In this document: positions 10,419-21,475 of the stretch, piece after piece
How positions within the stretch are numbered: position 1 is the first letter of the stretch
Layout: each line of letters opens with the position of its first letter
Source: Vreelandella boliviensis LC1
GTDB lineage: Bacteria > Pseudomonadota > Gammaproteobacteria > Pseudomonadales > Halomonadaceae
Assembly (NCBI RefSeq): GCF_000236035.1
Contig: NZ_JH393257.1
Location: 835,548 to 899,547 of the forward strand
Reading direction: 5' to 3'
DNA: 64,000 bases
Notes under the pieces: generated by a model
Told to the model about the DNA's origin: nothing
Databases searched by the model: none
The model's input: only the letters and a program-made list of their open reading frames with translations
Position numbers and translations under genes: made by a program

Positions 10419-11468
10419 TTATCTGGGCCGAATGCTTGAAAGATGACGTGTAACCGCCAGCCAGGCACCCAACCAGCCTAGTAGTGTACTGCAAGATAGC
10501 AGAATTGTAGAGCCTGTCACATCGAGTTGAGGTAGCGAGAAGCTTGCCCCGTAGCTCGCCGCCAGGGCGGCTACAGGTAGGGAAAGCCAGTGATTGCCCA
10601 CACCTAACAAACCCAGCGCTAACAGCCCACCACCCAAGCCGTACCAAGCGCCGCTATACAGAAAAGGCCGCCTGACAAAGGCATGAGTGGCGCCAATGAG
10701 CATTACCACCTCAATCTCCCGACGGCGACTTTCCACCGAGAGTCGAATGGTGTTACCGACGACCAGTAGCACGCCCAAACCAAACAGCGCACCCAGCGCC
10801 AGCGCCACACGGCGGCCCAATTCCGCCAGGTTTCTCAGTCGCTCCACCCAAGCCAGATCAAGACGCACCTCATCAACGCCAGAGAGCGCTTCAAGGCGTG
10901 CGGCCAACTGTTGCATGGCAACCGGGTCAACGTTTTCCGGACGCACCACCATACTGATAGGCAGCGGGTTACTCTCCAGCCCCGCTAAGGCATCATCTAG
11001 CCCCAGCGCCTGTTGGAACTCCGCCATGCCCTGTTCGGCGCTGATCAACTGGGTTTCGAGCACGTTCGGTTCCGCGTTGACCGCCTCTTCGATACGCAGC
11101 GACTGGGCATCATCGGCGCTCAATTCCAGGTAGACCGTTAGGGTGGCGCTCTCATCAAGCTCCGCATCCAACAGGCGTGCACTGTCCAGGGTTAACCATA
11201 GCGCCGCTGGCAGTACCAGCGCGATAGCAATCGCCAGCATGGTCAGCAGATTACCCAGCGGATAGCGCACCAGGCGCTGAAAGCTATCCCACGCCATGCT
11301 GCGGTGGTGGCGGCCCCATGCTCGCAGGCGGCTGGTAAAGCGCGTCTGCTGCGATCTGGCGCCCCGCTGTGGGGCTTGGGCTTTATCAACCGCTGGCTTA
11401 ACCGCGGCTTTGCGCGGCGTTTTCAATGCCGCACCCTGACGGCGCTTGGGCGTCGCGGATGTCCTCAT
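10419..11468 (-). CDS. ftsX: Cell division protein FtsX
   Basis: The membrane half of the FtsEX complex, which couples ATP hydrolysis in the cytoplasm to activation of peptidoglycan amidases at the division site. 349 residues: a long basic Pro/Lys-rich N-terminal tail (residues 1-55), a first membrane segment (LLTMLAIAIALVLPAALWL), a periplasmic domain of roughly 130 residues and three further membrane helices (VALALGALFGLGVLLVVGN; YGLGGGLLALGLLGVG; ILLSCSTLLGWLGAWLAV). The start overlaps the ftsE stop by 4 bp, implying coupled translation. The basic tail is longer than in E. coli. Confidence 0.94.
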   Translation of the reverse strand: MRTSATPKRRQGAALKTPRKAAVKPAVDKAQAPQRGARSQQTRFTSRLRAWGRHHRSMAWDSFQRLVRYPLGNLLTMLAIAIALVLPAALWLTLDSARLLDAELDESATLTVYLELSADDAQSLRIEEAVNAEPNVLETQLISAEQGMAEFQQALGLDDALAGLESNPLPISMVVRPENVDPVAMQQLAARLEALSGVDEVRLDLAWVERLRNLAELGRRVALALGALFGLGVLLVVGNTIRLSVESRRREIEVVMLIGATHAFVRRPFLYSGAWYGLGGGLLALGLLGVGNHWLSLPVAALAASYGASFSLPQLDVTGSTILLSCSTLLGWLGAWLAVTRHLSSIRPR

Positions 11469-12129
11469 ACCGCCCCCTCATCGGCTACCAGCCGACCGTC
11501 GCTTAAGCGCAGGATGCGATGGCGCAGCCGGGCAATCAAGGCCAAGTCGTGGCTGGCAATCATCACCGTGGTACCAATCCGATTAAAATCCTCAAACAGC
11601 GCCATGATATCCGCCGAGAGCTGGGGATCCAGGTTGCCCGTCGGTTCATCGGCAAGCAGTAACGCAGGCTTATTAACCACCGCCCGGGCAATGCCTACCC
11701 GCTGCTGCTCGCCACCGGAGAGCTCTATCGGCAACGCTTTTTCACGATGCAGCAGCCCTACTTTATCTAACGCTGCACGCACTCGGCGGGCAGCTTCACG
11801 GGGCTCAACCCCTTGTATCTCCAGCGGAAGAGAGACATTTTGAAAAATGCTGCGATCAAAGAGCAGCTGATGATCCTGGAAGACCACGCCAATTTGGCGC
11901 CGATAAAACGGCACTTGGCTGGCGTGCAACTGGGCAATATCGTGGCCCGCCACGACAACACGCCCACGGCTGGGCTTCTCAAGGCGCATCACTAAGCGTA
12001 GTAGCGAGCTTTTCCCCGCCCCAGAGTGGCCGGTAAGAAATACCATCTCGCCCCGGGCAACCCGAAAGTTAAGATGCGCCAGTGCTTCAAAGCGTCCGCC
12101 GTAGCGTTTTCCCACATGCTCAAAAGCGA

Positions 12130-12133
<4 letters not shown>
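11465..12133 (-). CDS. ftsE: Cell division ATP-binding protein FtsE
   Basis: ABC-type ATPase partner of FtsX, 222 residues. Walker A is GHSGAGKSS (about residues 35-43), the ABC signature LSGGEQQR, Walker [13 protein letters not shown] and the switch His in MIASHD. It overlaps both neighbours by 4 bp (ftsY upstream, ftsX downstream), so ftsY-ftsE-ftsX form one tightly coupled operon that joins protein targeting to division. Confidence 0.97.
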
Positions 12134-13893
<1,760 letters not shown>

Positions 13894-13983
13894 GAGTGTT
13901 ACCCGACATAAATAGTGAACATTAAGGTTATGCTAACACCGTAACCCAAGACTTTGGATAAACAGCCCGCTACAATCCGCTTC

Positions 13984-14616
13984 ATGACACGACAACGCCC
14001 CCCTCGATCCCCTACGTCCCGCCGCACACCTGCTCAGCGGGGTGGTAAACAACTTGGCAAACCTCTCGGTAAACTGCGCATTATCGGCGGAGAGTTCCGC
14101 CGCCGTCAGTTGCCGGTGCTGGATAGCCCCGGCTTGCGCCCAACCCCAGACCGCGTGCGTGAAACGCTGTTCAACTGGCTCGGACAGCAGCTTTATGGCC
14201 AGCAGGTACTTGATCTATTCGCAGGTACCGGTGCGCTGGGCATCGAAGCCGTGTCCCGCGGCGCGGCATGGGTCGATTTTATCGAACGCGACCCACGGGT
14301 AGCGGCACAGCTGACGACCAATCTGGCATCACTCAATATTACCGCAAGCGCGGTGCATGTTAACGATGTTCAGGCCTACCTGGCTCGCCCTGCCAAGCCC
14401 TATGCGCTGGTCTTTCTCGACCCACCTTTCCATCAGCAATTGGCCACGCCCTGCTGCTCGGCGCTGGAAAATAGCGGCTGGCTAAGCGAAGGGGCGATGA
14501 TTTACCTCGAAACCGAGACGTCGCTGGCACCCAACGTGCCCGCCAACTGGCAATTGCACCGCGAAACCCAAGCGGGCGAAAGCACCGCGCGACTCTATCT
14601 ACGCCAAGTGCCGTAA
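13984..14616 (+). CDS. rsmD: 16S rRNA (guanine966-N2)-methyltransferase
   Basis: Methylates G966 of 16S rRNA. About 210 residues from the ATG at 13984; a TTG at 13954 would add ten residues, and neither has a clear ribosome site. Motifs: the family start GKLRIIGGEFRRRQLPV, PTPDRVRETLFNWL, the SAM-binding loop DLFAGTGALGIEAVSRGA and the catalytic DPPF (FLDPPF). It is divergent from ftsY, the usual arrangement. A terminator follows at 14672. Confidence 0.95.
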   Translation: MTRQRPPRSPTSRRTPAQRGGKQLGKPLGKLRIIGGEFRRRQLPVLDSPGLRPTPDRVRETLFNWLGQQLYGQQVLDLFAGTGALGIEAVSRGAAWVDFIERDPRVAAQLTTNLASLNITASAVHVNDVQAYLARPAKPYALVFLDPPFHQQLATPCCSALENSGWLSEGAMIYLETETSLAPNVPANWQLHRETQAGESTARLYLRQVP

Positions 14617-14671
14617 ACAGCGCTTGCCGCCACGCGGCAGTGGCGTTACGCTCGCCTCATTCGTGCCTACT

Positions 14672-14694
14672 AACAAGCTGTGCGCTTGTTTTTT
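14672..14694 (+). terminator. Terminator after rsmD
   Basis: A 7-bp perfect stem (AACAAGC / GCTTGTT) with a 5-base loop and a run of T's, between rsmD and zapB. Confidence 0.7.
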
Positions 14695-14749
14695 GGGTGC
14701 CTTTTTATGACCTATTTTGGGTTTTCGTTTTTACACTAGGGAGAGATAC

Positions 14750-14944
14750 ATGAGTCTGGAGCTATTTAATCAGCTTGAACAGAAAGTCACCGATACCGTG
14801 GACGCGCTGGAGATGATGAAGCTGGAAAATGAAGAGCTGCGCGGCGAAAACGCCAAGCTTAAAGAGGAGCGTGAAGAGTGGGAGCGTCGCCTCAATAGCC
14901 TACTCAGCAAATTCGATAGCCTCGACACCTCCAGCACGCTCTAA
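14750..14944 (+). CDS. zapB: Cell division protein ZapB-like coiled coil
   Basis: A 64-residue protein that is one continuous coiled coil: MSLELFNQLEQKVTDTVDAL with heptad-spaced Leu, then alternating Glu/Lys. This matches ZapB, which forms filaments at the Z ring through ZapA. The ATG at 14750 has a GGGAGAG ribosome site. It stands alone between rsmD and the convergent rimI. ZapB-type short coiled coils are easy to confuse with other small coils, but length and N-terminus fit well. Confidence 0.8.
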   Translation: MSLELFNQLEQKVTDTVDALEMMKLENEELRGENAKLKEEREEWERRLNSLLSKFDSLDTSSTL

Positions 14945-14968
14945 CCAACGGCTAAAGGCGCTGCTGCC

Positions 14969-15436
14969 CTAAAGCAATTGGGACATCAGCAGCGCATCCT
15001 CGCGCCCAGCGGCACCCTGACTCCCTGGTCCGCCTTGAGTCGGCAGCGGGGGATAGTAGCTTTTTCGGCGTCCATCTTCACCAAACCCACAGCGCTGATA
15101 GAGCCGGATAGCGTTACGGTTCCCTACCCGCACTTCTAGCAGCAGTCGTTCGCTGGACCAGCCTTGTGCCGTGGTAAACACCGCTTCCATCAACGCCAAA
15201 CCCGCGCCACTTTGGCGACGCTCGGGTAAAACCCCGATTGCTTGCAGCTCCGCTTCAAACGGTAGTCGCGCCACGATGGCGTACCCTAACAGCTGCTCAT
15301 CCTGCCACCAGCCCAACACACAGGTGTCCTGGTTTCCCAATGCTGCGAGCAGTTGCGTCTCTGATGTGCCGCTTTGCGCCTGACGCTCAAGCGCAATCAG
15401 CAGGGCCAGGTGCTCAACGTTAAGTTCAGTAATCAT
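14969..15436 (-). CDS. rimI: Ribosomal-protein-alanine N-acetyltransferase
   Basis: A GNAT acetyltransferase of 155 residues, likely RimI, which acetylates the N-terminal alanine of ribosomal protein S18. The acetyl-CoA binding motif A is RRQSGAGLALM (about residues 75-85), followed by the family segment LLLEVRVGNRNAIRLYQRCGFGEDGRRKSYY. Last gene of a bolA - unknown - rimI run with a 10-bp gap to its upstream neighbour. The C-terminal tail (PLPTQGGPGSQGAAGRE) is Gly/Gln-rich and longer than in E. coli. Confidence 0.9.
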   Translation of the reverse strand: MITELNVEHLALLIALERQAQSGTSETQLLAALGNQDTCVLGWWQDEQLLGYAIVARLPFEAELQAIGVLPERRQSGAGLALMEAVFTTAQGWSSERLLLEVRVGNRNAIRLYQRCGFGEDGRRKSYYPPLPTQGGPGSQGAAGREDALLMSQLL

Positions 15437-15446
15437 CTATTGTCTG

Positions 15447-16343
15447 CTAATCACCTTCTGACTGAGCGTCCTGTAACTGAACGTCGGTTGCCTTTTCGGC
15501 TTCCCATAACTGGCCTAGCGCCTGAAGCGCTGGCCAGAGGTCGCGCTTGCTATGGCTTCCGTCGGGGAGCGACGCAAGCGCGGGCCCCTGCCATAGGGGC
15601 AGCGAAAGCGTTTGGCTTTGACCATCAGTCACGTTCAGTATGCGATCCAGCGGCGCTTGCTCAGCCCCTGAGTTGGTATCGAACTCGGCTGCTAACTCAC
15701 CCCACCAGAGTAATCGCTCTAACCGCCATCCCTGTCGGCTCGCGCTTCCAGCGATAAAGGCCGCCAAGCCCTCACGGGCTTCATCTAGGGGATCCTCCAC
15801 TGCAAAGGCGTTGGCCATTTGCGGCCAGATAAAATGGCTGACTTCTGGCAACGCTTCACGCTGAATGCCCGCGGCCTGTAACAGATTAGCCAGCAGTTGC
15901 TGTTCAAGCACGCTCATTTCTCCCCCCTGCAGTACCAGCCAGCGTCCCTCAAGACACACACAGGAGAGCTCGAACTTTAGCGGCTTGGCTGGCGCCGCTT
16001 CCACGCTAGGAGTCGCCGCTTCCGGACTAGCAATCGCCGGCTTTTTCTGATCCTGCGTTTGCTTGTCTTGGCCCAGAAGAGCCCGCACCGCCGAGGGTGA
16101 GGCAATGGTTTCACCTGAGACCTGGGGTTCGGGCGCTTGAGGTTTGGACGACGTTTGGCGCCTGGGCGCGGGGGCGTCGTCCAGCAACGCCTGCAGCCGC
16201 TCCCGGGGCGGTGTAGGGGCAGGCGTCGGCTCCTCCCACTCGCAGACCTCAGTCGGCAGTGCGTTAGGCAGCTGGTATTTAGCGGCCCAGGCAGTAATGC
16301 CCATGGCGTCCAGGTAGTGGCGCCGAGTAACTTCTTGAGTCAC
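15447..16343 (-). CDS. Conserved protein of unknown function upstream of rimI
   Basis: A 298-residue soluble protein that I do not recognise as a characterised family. It opens with TRRHYLDAMGITAWAAKYQLPNA, a pattern I associate with uncharacterised proteins next to rimI in pseudomonads. A Pro-rich, low-complexity central linker (about residues 35-125, many PAP/TPS segments) separates this N-terminal element from a C-terminal globular half rich in Trp (WRLERLLWWGELAAEF). No signal peptide or membrane segment. Its start overlaps the bolA-like gene stop by 4 bp and rimI follows after 10 bp, so it is surely cotranscribed with both. Confidence 0.8.
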   Translation of the reverse strand: MTQEVTRRHYLDAMGITAWAAKYQLPNALPTEVCEWEEPTPAPTPPRERLQALLDDAPAPRRQTSSKPQAPEPQVSGETIASPSAVRALLGQDKQTQDQKKPAIASPEAATPSVEAAPAKPLKFELSCVCLEGRWLVLQGGEMSVLEQQLLANLLQAAGIQREALPEVSHFIWPQMANAFAVEDPLDEAREGLAAFIAGSASRQGWRLERLLWWGELAAEFDTNSGAEQAPLDRILNVTDGQSQTLSLPLWQGPALASLPDGSHSKRDLWPALQALGQLWEAEKATDVQLQDAQSEGD

Positions 16344-16648
16344 TTGCCGCCGCCGCGACAGTTGGGTGAATTCGGGCGTTCACCGCCCCGCGCCTGCCAC
16401 TCGCTGGGCGTATAAAGATGCAGCGCTAAGGCGTGCACCGGTCCGGAAAGCTCATCGGCCAACAGCGCATAAATTTGCTGGTGACGCTTCACCGGCATCA
16501 TGCCGTCGAAGGTGTCACTCACTAGCGTCACTTTGAAGTGGGTTTCAGAGTTCGCGGGGACGTTGTGCATGTGGCTTTCGTTTTCAACCTGCAGCACGTC
16601 CGGCGCGAGTGCCGTTAACTTCTGCTCAATCTGTGTCTGCAGCGTCAT
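16340..16648 (-). CDS. bolA: BolA family protein
   Basis: A 102-residue BolA-fold protein. Visible are the N-terminal helix MTLQTQIEQKLTALAPDVLQVE, the conserved ESHMHNVPANSETHFKVTLVSDTF strand pair and KRHQQIYALLADEL with the conserved His. BolA proteins partner with monothiol glutaredoxins in iron-sulfur handling and, in E. coli, affect cell shape and stress responses; which holds here is inference. First gene of the bolA-unknown-rimI run. The C-terminal tail (RGGERPNSPNCRGGGK) is extra. Confidence 0.9.
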   Translation of the reverse strand: MTLQTQIEQKLTALAPDVLQVENESHMHNVPANSETHFKVTLVSDTFDGMMPVKRHQQIYALLADELSGPVHALALHLYTPSEWQARGGERPNSPNCRGGGK

Positions 16649-16691
16649 AAGGTTCTCCTTGAGAGATCACAAACCGTTTTATTGTACGCGC

Positions 16692-18095
16692 TTACTGGCC
16701 TGCAGACGATGCCCGCCGAGCGTGTAACGCACGCCTTGCCAGCGGCATACGCGCCACGCTTGCCAAGAGCGCCAGCAGCGTGGTGGTCGCCCCCAGCCAG
16801 AGCGTTACTTGAACCGGCCAGCCTAACGCTAGGGCAGCACCGACTAGGGCTACGCCAAACGACTGCCCCACAGTGCGCGTGGTGCTCATTACGCCAGAGA
16901 CGTTGGAACTGCGCTCCGGCGGTAGGCTGCCCATCATTTCGCGGTTGTTGGGTGGCTGGAACAAGCCAAAGCCAATGCCGCATAGCGCGGTGCGCCATAG
17001 ACTTCCCGCAACACCGGTCAACTCATCGACTAGCGCCAGCGCTATAAGGCCAATGATGAGCAGGCCTAGCCCCGCACTGGAGAGAATACTGGGATTAATA
17101 CGGTCGGCTAAGCGACCCGCTACAGGACCAACAAGCATTATGGCCAGCGGCCAGGGGGTGAACAGCCAAGCGGTTTCCAGTGGCGAAAAGCCCATCTGCT
17201 CCTGGTAGAAAAACGACAGCGCTACAAAGGTAAGCCCTTGGCCAATAAAGGCAAGCCCAGAGGCAGAGACGGCCAGCGTAAAGCGCAACTCGGCAAACAC
17301 GCTAAGCGGCAGCAGTGGATAAGGTGCGCGACGTTGACGCGCAATAAACCCAACGCAAGCCAATACCGCCAACAGCGCCCAGCAACCGCTTTGCCAAATC
17401 GGCGCGGCGTGGCTCACGGCGTCCATGGCAATAAAGAAGCTGGCTAGCATAGCAATCGAGAGCAGCGCCCCTGCTACATCAAAACTGCCTTTGCGTGGCT
17501 CTTCTCGGGGCAACGCACGCTTGGCGAGCCATAGCGAGCAGAGACCCAGCGGCACATTTAGCGCAAACAGCCAGGGCCAGTCGGCAAAGGACAGGATCAC
17601 ACCGCTTAGCGTGGGCCCTGCTGCGTAGCCACCGGCCACTACCAATGCGCTTAAGCCAAGAGCGCTACCCAATAGCCGCGAGGGGAAAATAGCTCGATAA
17701 AGCGATGGGCCAATCGATAGTGTGGCCGCAGCGCCTAGCCCCTGAAAGGCACGAAACACCAGCAGCGTTTCTAAATTGCGCGATAGCGCCGCTCCCAGCG
17801 CTGCAGCGACAAAGGTGGCCAACCCAAACAGGTAAAGCCTGCGCCGTGTGATTAACTCACTAATGCCCGCAAACACCAGCAAAAAAGCAGCACAAACGAC
17901 CTGAAACAGGTTGGTAATCCATACTGCCCGGGAAGCCGAGATATTCAAATCGGCAGCAATGGTGGGCAGCGCCAAGTTGATCATGGTGGTATCGACCACT
18001 GCCATCAAGGTACCGGTCACCAGCGCCAGCACAGCAAGAGCGCGCTCGGGGCCGGGTAAACCATCATCTCCCGGACGGGTTTCAAACAGTCGCAT
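16692..18095 (-). CDS. MFS drug exporter, DHA2 (EmrB/QacA) type
   Basis: A 467-residue major facilitator with about 14 hydrophobic segments, so the 14-TMS DHA2 group is likely. The motif in the first helix region is LMAVVDTTMINLALPTIAADL, the hallmark of EmrB/QacA proteins, and the loop after helix 2 has ELITRRRLYLFG (motif A-like). Expected to export drugs or other amphiphiles using the proton gradient; substrate unknown. It stands between the bolA group and the lysS group, with a terminator immediately upstream. No regulator is adjacent. Confidence 0.88.
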   Translation of the reverse strand: MRLFETRPGDDGLPGPERALAVLALVTGTLMAVVDTTMINLALPTIAADLNISASRAVWITNLFQVVCAAFLLVFAGISELITRRRLYLFGLATFVAAALGAALSRNLETLLVFRAFQGLGAAATLSIGPSLYRAIFPSRLLGSALGLSALVVAGGYAAGPTLSGVILSFADWPWLFALNVPLGLCSLWLAKRALPREEPRKGSFDVAGALLSIAMLASFFIAMDAVSHAAPIWQSGCWALLAVLACVGFIARQRRAPYPLLPLSVFAELRFTLAVSASGLAFIGQGLTFVALSFFYQEQMGFSPLETAWLFTPWPLAIMLVGPVAGRLADRINPSILSSAGLGLLIIGLIALALVDELTGVAGSLWRTALCGIGFGLFQPPNNREMMGSLPPERSSNVSGVMSTTRTVGQSFGVALVGAALALGWPVQVTLWLGATTTLLALLASVARMPLARRALHARRASSAGQ

Positions 18096-18129
18096 GGGTG
18101 GCGTTCCTAAGCGAAACAGCTAAAAGCAG

Positions 18130-18153
18130 AAAACCGGCCTAAGCCGGTTTTTC
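18130..18153. terminator. Terminator downstream of the prfB-lysS group
   Basis: Perfect hairpin AAAACCGGC / GCCGGTTTT with A and T flanks, between the 128-residue unknown gene and the MFS gene. Confidence 0.8.
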
Positions 18154-18197
18154 GATACACTTGCGCTAGGCAGAGCCCAATCTTAGCACGCTAATGG

Positions 18198-18584
18198 CTA
18201 ATCCTGCTCACTGTCGAGCAGCAGTGCATCATCGACTTCTGAAATCTCTAACGCCGTCTCATCATCCAGGTCGATCGCCAGATAGCTGTGCTCGACGCGC
18301 ACAAACTTCTGGAACAGCGCCCAGTCCAGCTTATCCGGCCACTGACGCTCATCTTCTTCCCAAGCGCGCAGCTCAGTCTCAAGAATTTCCACGTAGCGGT
18401 CACGCACAAATGTTTCCAGCGCTTCTGGGGTATCCATCTCTGGAATCAGGTAAATGGTACTTTCACGTTCGACGTCGTCCAGGGTCAGGTCGTCGTCTCC
18501 CATGGTGGGTTCCAGCGCGTTGATCCAGTCCACAAAGGGCTGGGTCGGCCTGACGCTCAGTGCGGAGCGGTTAAGCAGTTTCAT
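18198..18584 (-). CDS. Conserved acidic protein of unknown function downstream of lysS
   Basis: A 128-residue, strongly acidic protein starting MKLLNRSALSVRPTQPFVDWINALEP; a start further upstream exists but this ATG has a GGAG site and family-like sequence. It carries no motif I recognise. The segment STIYLIPEMDTPEALETFV is followed by a Trp-rich region (WPDKLDWALFQKFVRVE). Relatives occur next to lysS/prfB in other gammaproteobacteria. It lies 84 bp after lysS and before a terminator, so it probably ends that transcript. Confidence 0.82.
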   Translation of the reverse strand: MKLLNRSALSVRPTQPFVDWINALEPTMGDDDLTLDDVERESTIYLIPEMDTPEALETFVRDRYVEILETELRAWEEDERQWPDKLDWALFQKFVRVEHSYLAIDLDDETALEISEVDDALLLDSEQD

Positions 18585-18668
18585 GGGATTCTCCTCGCCG
18601 TCGAAACGTTGACCATTATGGGCGCTATAACGCGCCCTTACCAACTTTTCATCCGCTATTTTAGCGTG

Positions 18669-20180
18669 TTAGTCCACTTCAGGGCGCATCGCCGGGAACA
18701 GCAATACATCCCGAATCGAGGCGCTATCGGTGAACAGCATCACCAGGCGGTCGATACCGATGCCTTCGCCAGCGGTGGGCGGCATGCCGTACTCCAAAGC
18801 ACGCACGTAATCCGCGTCATAATACATTGCTTCCAGGTCGCCGGCGTCTTTTTCCGCTGACTGGGCACGGAAGCGCTCAGCCTGGTCTTCGGCGTCGTTG
18901 AGCTCCGAGAAACCGTTGGCGATTTCGCGACCACCCACAAAGAACTCAAAGCGGTCGGTGACAAAGGGATTGGCGTCATTACGCCGGGCAAGCGGACTCA
19001 CTTCAGCCGGATACTCGGTGATAAACGTCGGCTGGTCGAGCTTATGCTCGGCAACCTCTTCAAATATCTCCGTTTGCACCTTACCCAGGCCCCAGCTCTC
19101 TTTGACCTTGATGCCGAGCTTTTCAGCGGTGGCGCGCGCCGCTTCCAGTGAATCCAAATCGCTGTCGGCAATGCCGTCACCGTGATCAAGAATCGCCTGA
19201 CGCAGCGTCAAACGGGTAAACGGCTTACCGAAATCGTAGCTGGCGCCCTGATACTCAATCACCGCGCTACCCAGCACCTCTTCGGCCGCCGTGCGCAGCA
19301 TCGCTTCGGTCATATCCAGCAGGTCGCGGTAATCCGCATAGGCCCAGTAGAACTCCACCATGGTGAATTCTGGGTTATGGCGAGTCGAAAGCCCTTCATT
19401 GCGGAAATTGCGGTTAATCTCGAACACTTTTTCAAAGCCGCCCACCACCAAGCGCTTGAGATAAAGCTCTGGCGCAATACGCAGATACATGTCGATATCC
19501 AGCGCATTGTGGTGAGTAATGAACGGCCGTGCCGCCGCGCCGCCAGGGATCGGCTGGAGCATCGGCGTTTCTACTTCCATAAAACCGCGGGCTTCAAAGA
19601 AGCGGCGCATGGAGCTGATGACCGCTGCGCGGGTTTCAAACACCTTGCGCGACTGCGGGTTCATGATCAGATCCACATAGCGCTGGCGATAGCGGGCTTC
19701 CATATCAGTCAGGCCGTGAAACTTATCCGGCAGCGGGCGCAGGCTCTTGGTGAGCAGTTGCGCCTCTTTCATCATCACGTACAGATCGCCCTTGCCGGAT
19801 TTATGCACCGGCCCGTGGGCGGCGACGATGTCACCGATGTCCCAACTTTTAACGTCTTCCAGCACCTCGGCAGGCAGGCCTTTTTTGTCCACGTAGAGTT
19901 GGATTTGCCCGGCCACATCCTGGATCACGATAAACGGGCCGCGTTGGCGCATCACGCGCCCCGCCACAGAGGCGTGGTGATCCAACGCTTCAAGCTCGGC
20001 CTTGTCTTTTTCGCCGAAGGTATTTTGCAGCTCAACGGTTAAGCTATCGCGACGAAAATCATTGGGAAACGCACTCTTTCCCTGCTCAGCGGCGCGTTCG
20101 CGGCGAGCGGTCAGTTTGGCTCGGCGCTCGGCGATCAGGTGATTTTCGTTGTCTGCAGGAGACGCGTCTTGGTTAGCCAT
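18669..20180 (-). CDS. lysS: Lysyl-tRNA synthetase (class II)
   Basis: Charges tRNA-Lys with lysine. 503 residues, with the N-terminal anticodon-binding OB fold ([18 protein letters not shown]) and the class II catalytic core: motif 2 [20 protein letters not shown] and motif 3 [11 protein letters not shown] near the C-terminus. It lies 34 bp downstream of prfB, as in E. coli and Pseudomonas. Confidence 0.98.
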   Translation of the reverse strand: MANQDASPADNENHLIAERRAKLTARRERAAEQGKSAFPNDFRRDSLTVELQNTFGEKDKAELEALDHHASVAGRVMRQRGPFIVIQDVAGQIQLYVDKKGLPAEVLEDVKSWDIGDIVAAHGPVHKSGKGDLYVMMKEAQLLTKSLRPLPDKFHGLTDMEARYRQRYVDLIMNPQSRKVFETRAAVISSMRRFFEARGFMEVETPMLQPIPGGAAARPFITHHNALDIDMYLRIAPELYLKRLVVGGFEKVFEINRNFRNEGLSTRHNPEFTMVEFYWAYADYRDLLDMTEAMLRTAAEEVLGSAVIEYQGASYDFGKPFTRLTLRQAILDHGDGIADSDLDSLEAARATAEKLGIKVKESWGLGKVQTEIFEEVAEHKLDQPTFITEYPAEVSPLARRNDANPFVTDRFEFFVGGREIANGFSELNDAEDQAERFRAQSAEKDAGDLEAMYYDADYVRALEYGMPPTAGEGIGIDRLVMLFTDSASIRDVLLFPAMRPEVD

Positions 20181-20214
20181 GGGGCACCCTGTTGATGTTC
20201 AAACGCTAAAAAGA

Positions 20215-21313
20215 TTACAAACCTTGCTTCAAACTGGCGACGATAAATTGATCAATATCCCCGTCGAGCACTTTATCGCAGTTGCTGGACTGAACGCTGG
20301 TGCGCAAATCCTTGATGCGCTGATCATCCAGCACGTAAGAGCGAATCTGGCTGCCCCAACCGATATCGGATTTTGAGTCTTCTGCTTCCTGCTTGGCAGC
20401 ATTGCGCTTTTGCATCTCGTGTTCCCACAACCGCGCTTTCAACTGCTTCATAGCAAAATCGCGGTTAGCGTGCTGGCTGCGTTGGCCCTGGCAGGCCACC
20501 ACAATGCCGGACGGCTCGTGGGTAATCCGCACCGCTGAATCGGTAGTGTTAACGTGCTGGCCGCCCGCGCCGCTGGAGCGGTAGGTATCAACACGCAAGT
20601 CCGAGGGATTAATCTCAACCTCGAAGCTGTCGTCAATTTCCGGGGACAGAAACACCGACGCAAAGGAGGTATGCCGACGGCCGCCGGAATCAAACGGGCT
20701 CTTACGTACCAGGCGATGTACGCCGGTTTCGGTACGCAGCCAGCCGAAGGCGTAGTCGCCCTGGATATGCACCGTGGCCGACTTAATGCCCGCCACTTCG
20801 CCAGCAGAGATTTCGGTGATGTCGGCTTTGAAGCCGTGGCTCTCCGCCCAACGCAGGTACATGCGCAGTAAAATATTGGCCCAATCCTGGGCTTCGGTGC
20901 CACCAGAGCCGGACTGAATTTCCAGGTAGGCGTTGTTTTGATCCATTTCACCGGAGAACATGCGCCGAAACTCAAGCTTTTCTAACGCCGCCTGCATGCT
21001 GTCAAGCTCTTTGCACACTTCTTCGACGGTGCCTTCATCCTCTTCCATTTCAGCCAGCTCTAGCAGATCCCGGCTATCGCCAAGGCCCTGTTCAAGCTCG
21101 TCAATGGTCGCCACGATGGCTTCAAGGGAGGCGCGCTCTTTGCCTAACTTCTGCGCGTAGTCTGGATCGTTCCAGACATTGGGGTCTTCCAGTTCGCGGG
21201 TGACCTCTTCTAGCCGATCTTTCTTCTCGGCATAGTCAAAGATACCCCCTAAGAACGTCTGTCCGCTCAGACAGGTCCTTGAGCTGGTTGTGAATCGGAT
21301 TGGTTTCCAACAT
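20215..21313 (-). CDS. prfB: Peptide chain release factor 2, programmed +1 frameshift
   Basis: Recognises UGA and UAA stop codons and releases the finished peptide. The gene is read in two frames: codons 1-25 from the ATG at 21313 ([20 protein letters not shown]...), then an in-frame UGA at 21238-21236, a +1 shift to GAC at 21237, and 340 further codons, totalling about 365 residues, the E. coli length. The SPF stop-codon motif ([10 protein letters not shown]) and the catalytic GGQ ([10 protein letters not shown]) are intact. Low RF2 lets the ribosome pause at UGA and shift, giving autoregulation. This is a genuine gene, not a pseudogene. It is followed by lysS. Confidence 0.97.
21235..21250 (-). 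promoter_or_regulatory. RF2 programmed frameshift site
   Basis: On the minus strand the site reads AGGGGGTATC CTT-type slip codon and UGA C (AGGGGG, TAT, CTT, TGA, C). The Shine-Dalgarno-like AGGGGG three nucleotides before CUU UGA C is the well-known stimulator of +1 shifting in prfB. Confidence 0.96.
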
Positions 21314-21425
21314 GGGATCGCCCTAGCTTGGTCTACTCGGATCGTACAGAGGTGTATCGATCAGAAAAGCGCATAGTGTAACGAAAGCCGACACGCCCCG
21401 CATCCAATGGCCTGCCACTAGGTAA

Positions 21426-21451
21426 TAAAAAACCCGGCGCTGGCCGGGTTT
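21426..21451 (-). terminator. Terminator of the FadL-family gene
   Basis: Hairpin AACCCGGC / GCCGGGTT flanked by A's and T's, 25 bp beyond the stop of the FadL-family gene. It may also insulate prfB. Confidence 0.75.
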
Positions 21452-21475
21452 CATTGGGGTCTGGCTGTCCAAAGC

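Noticed and set aside
19182..20042. Plus-strand reading of 286 residues opposite lysS
   Set aside because: Antisense to motifs of LysRS; histidine/arginine-rich shadow composition.
20215..21114. prfB as a truncated release factor starting in the downstream frame
   Set aside because: The upstream frame with ATG 21313 and the AGGGGG-CTT-TGA-C site shows normal frameshifted RF2.
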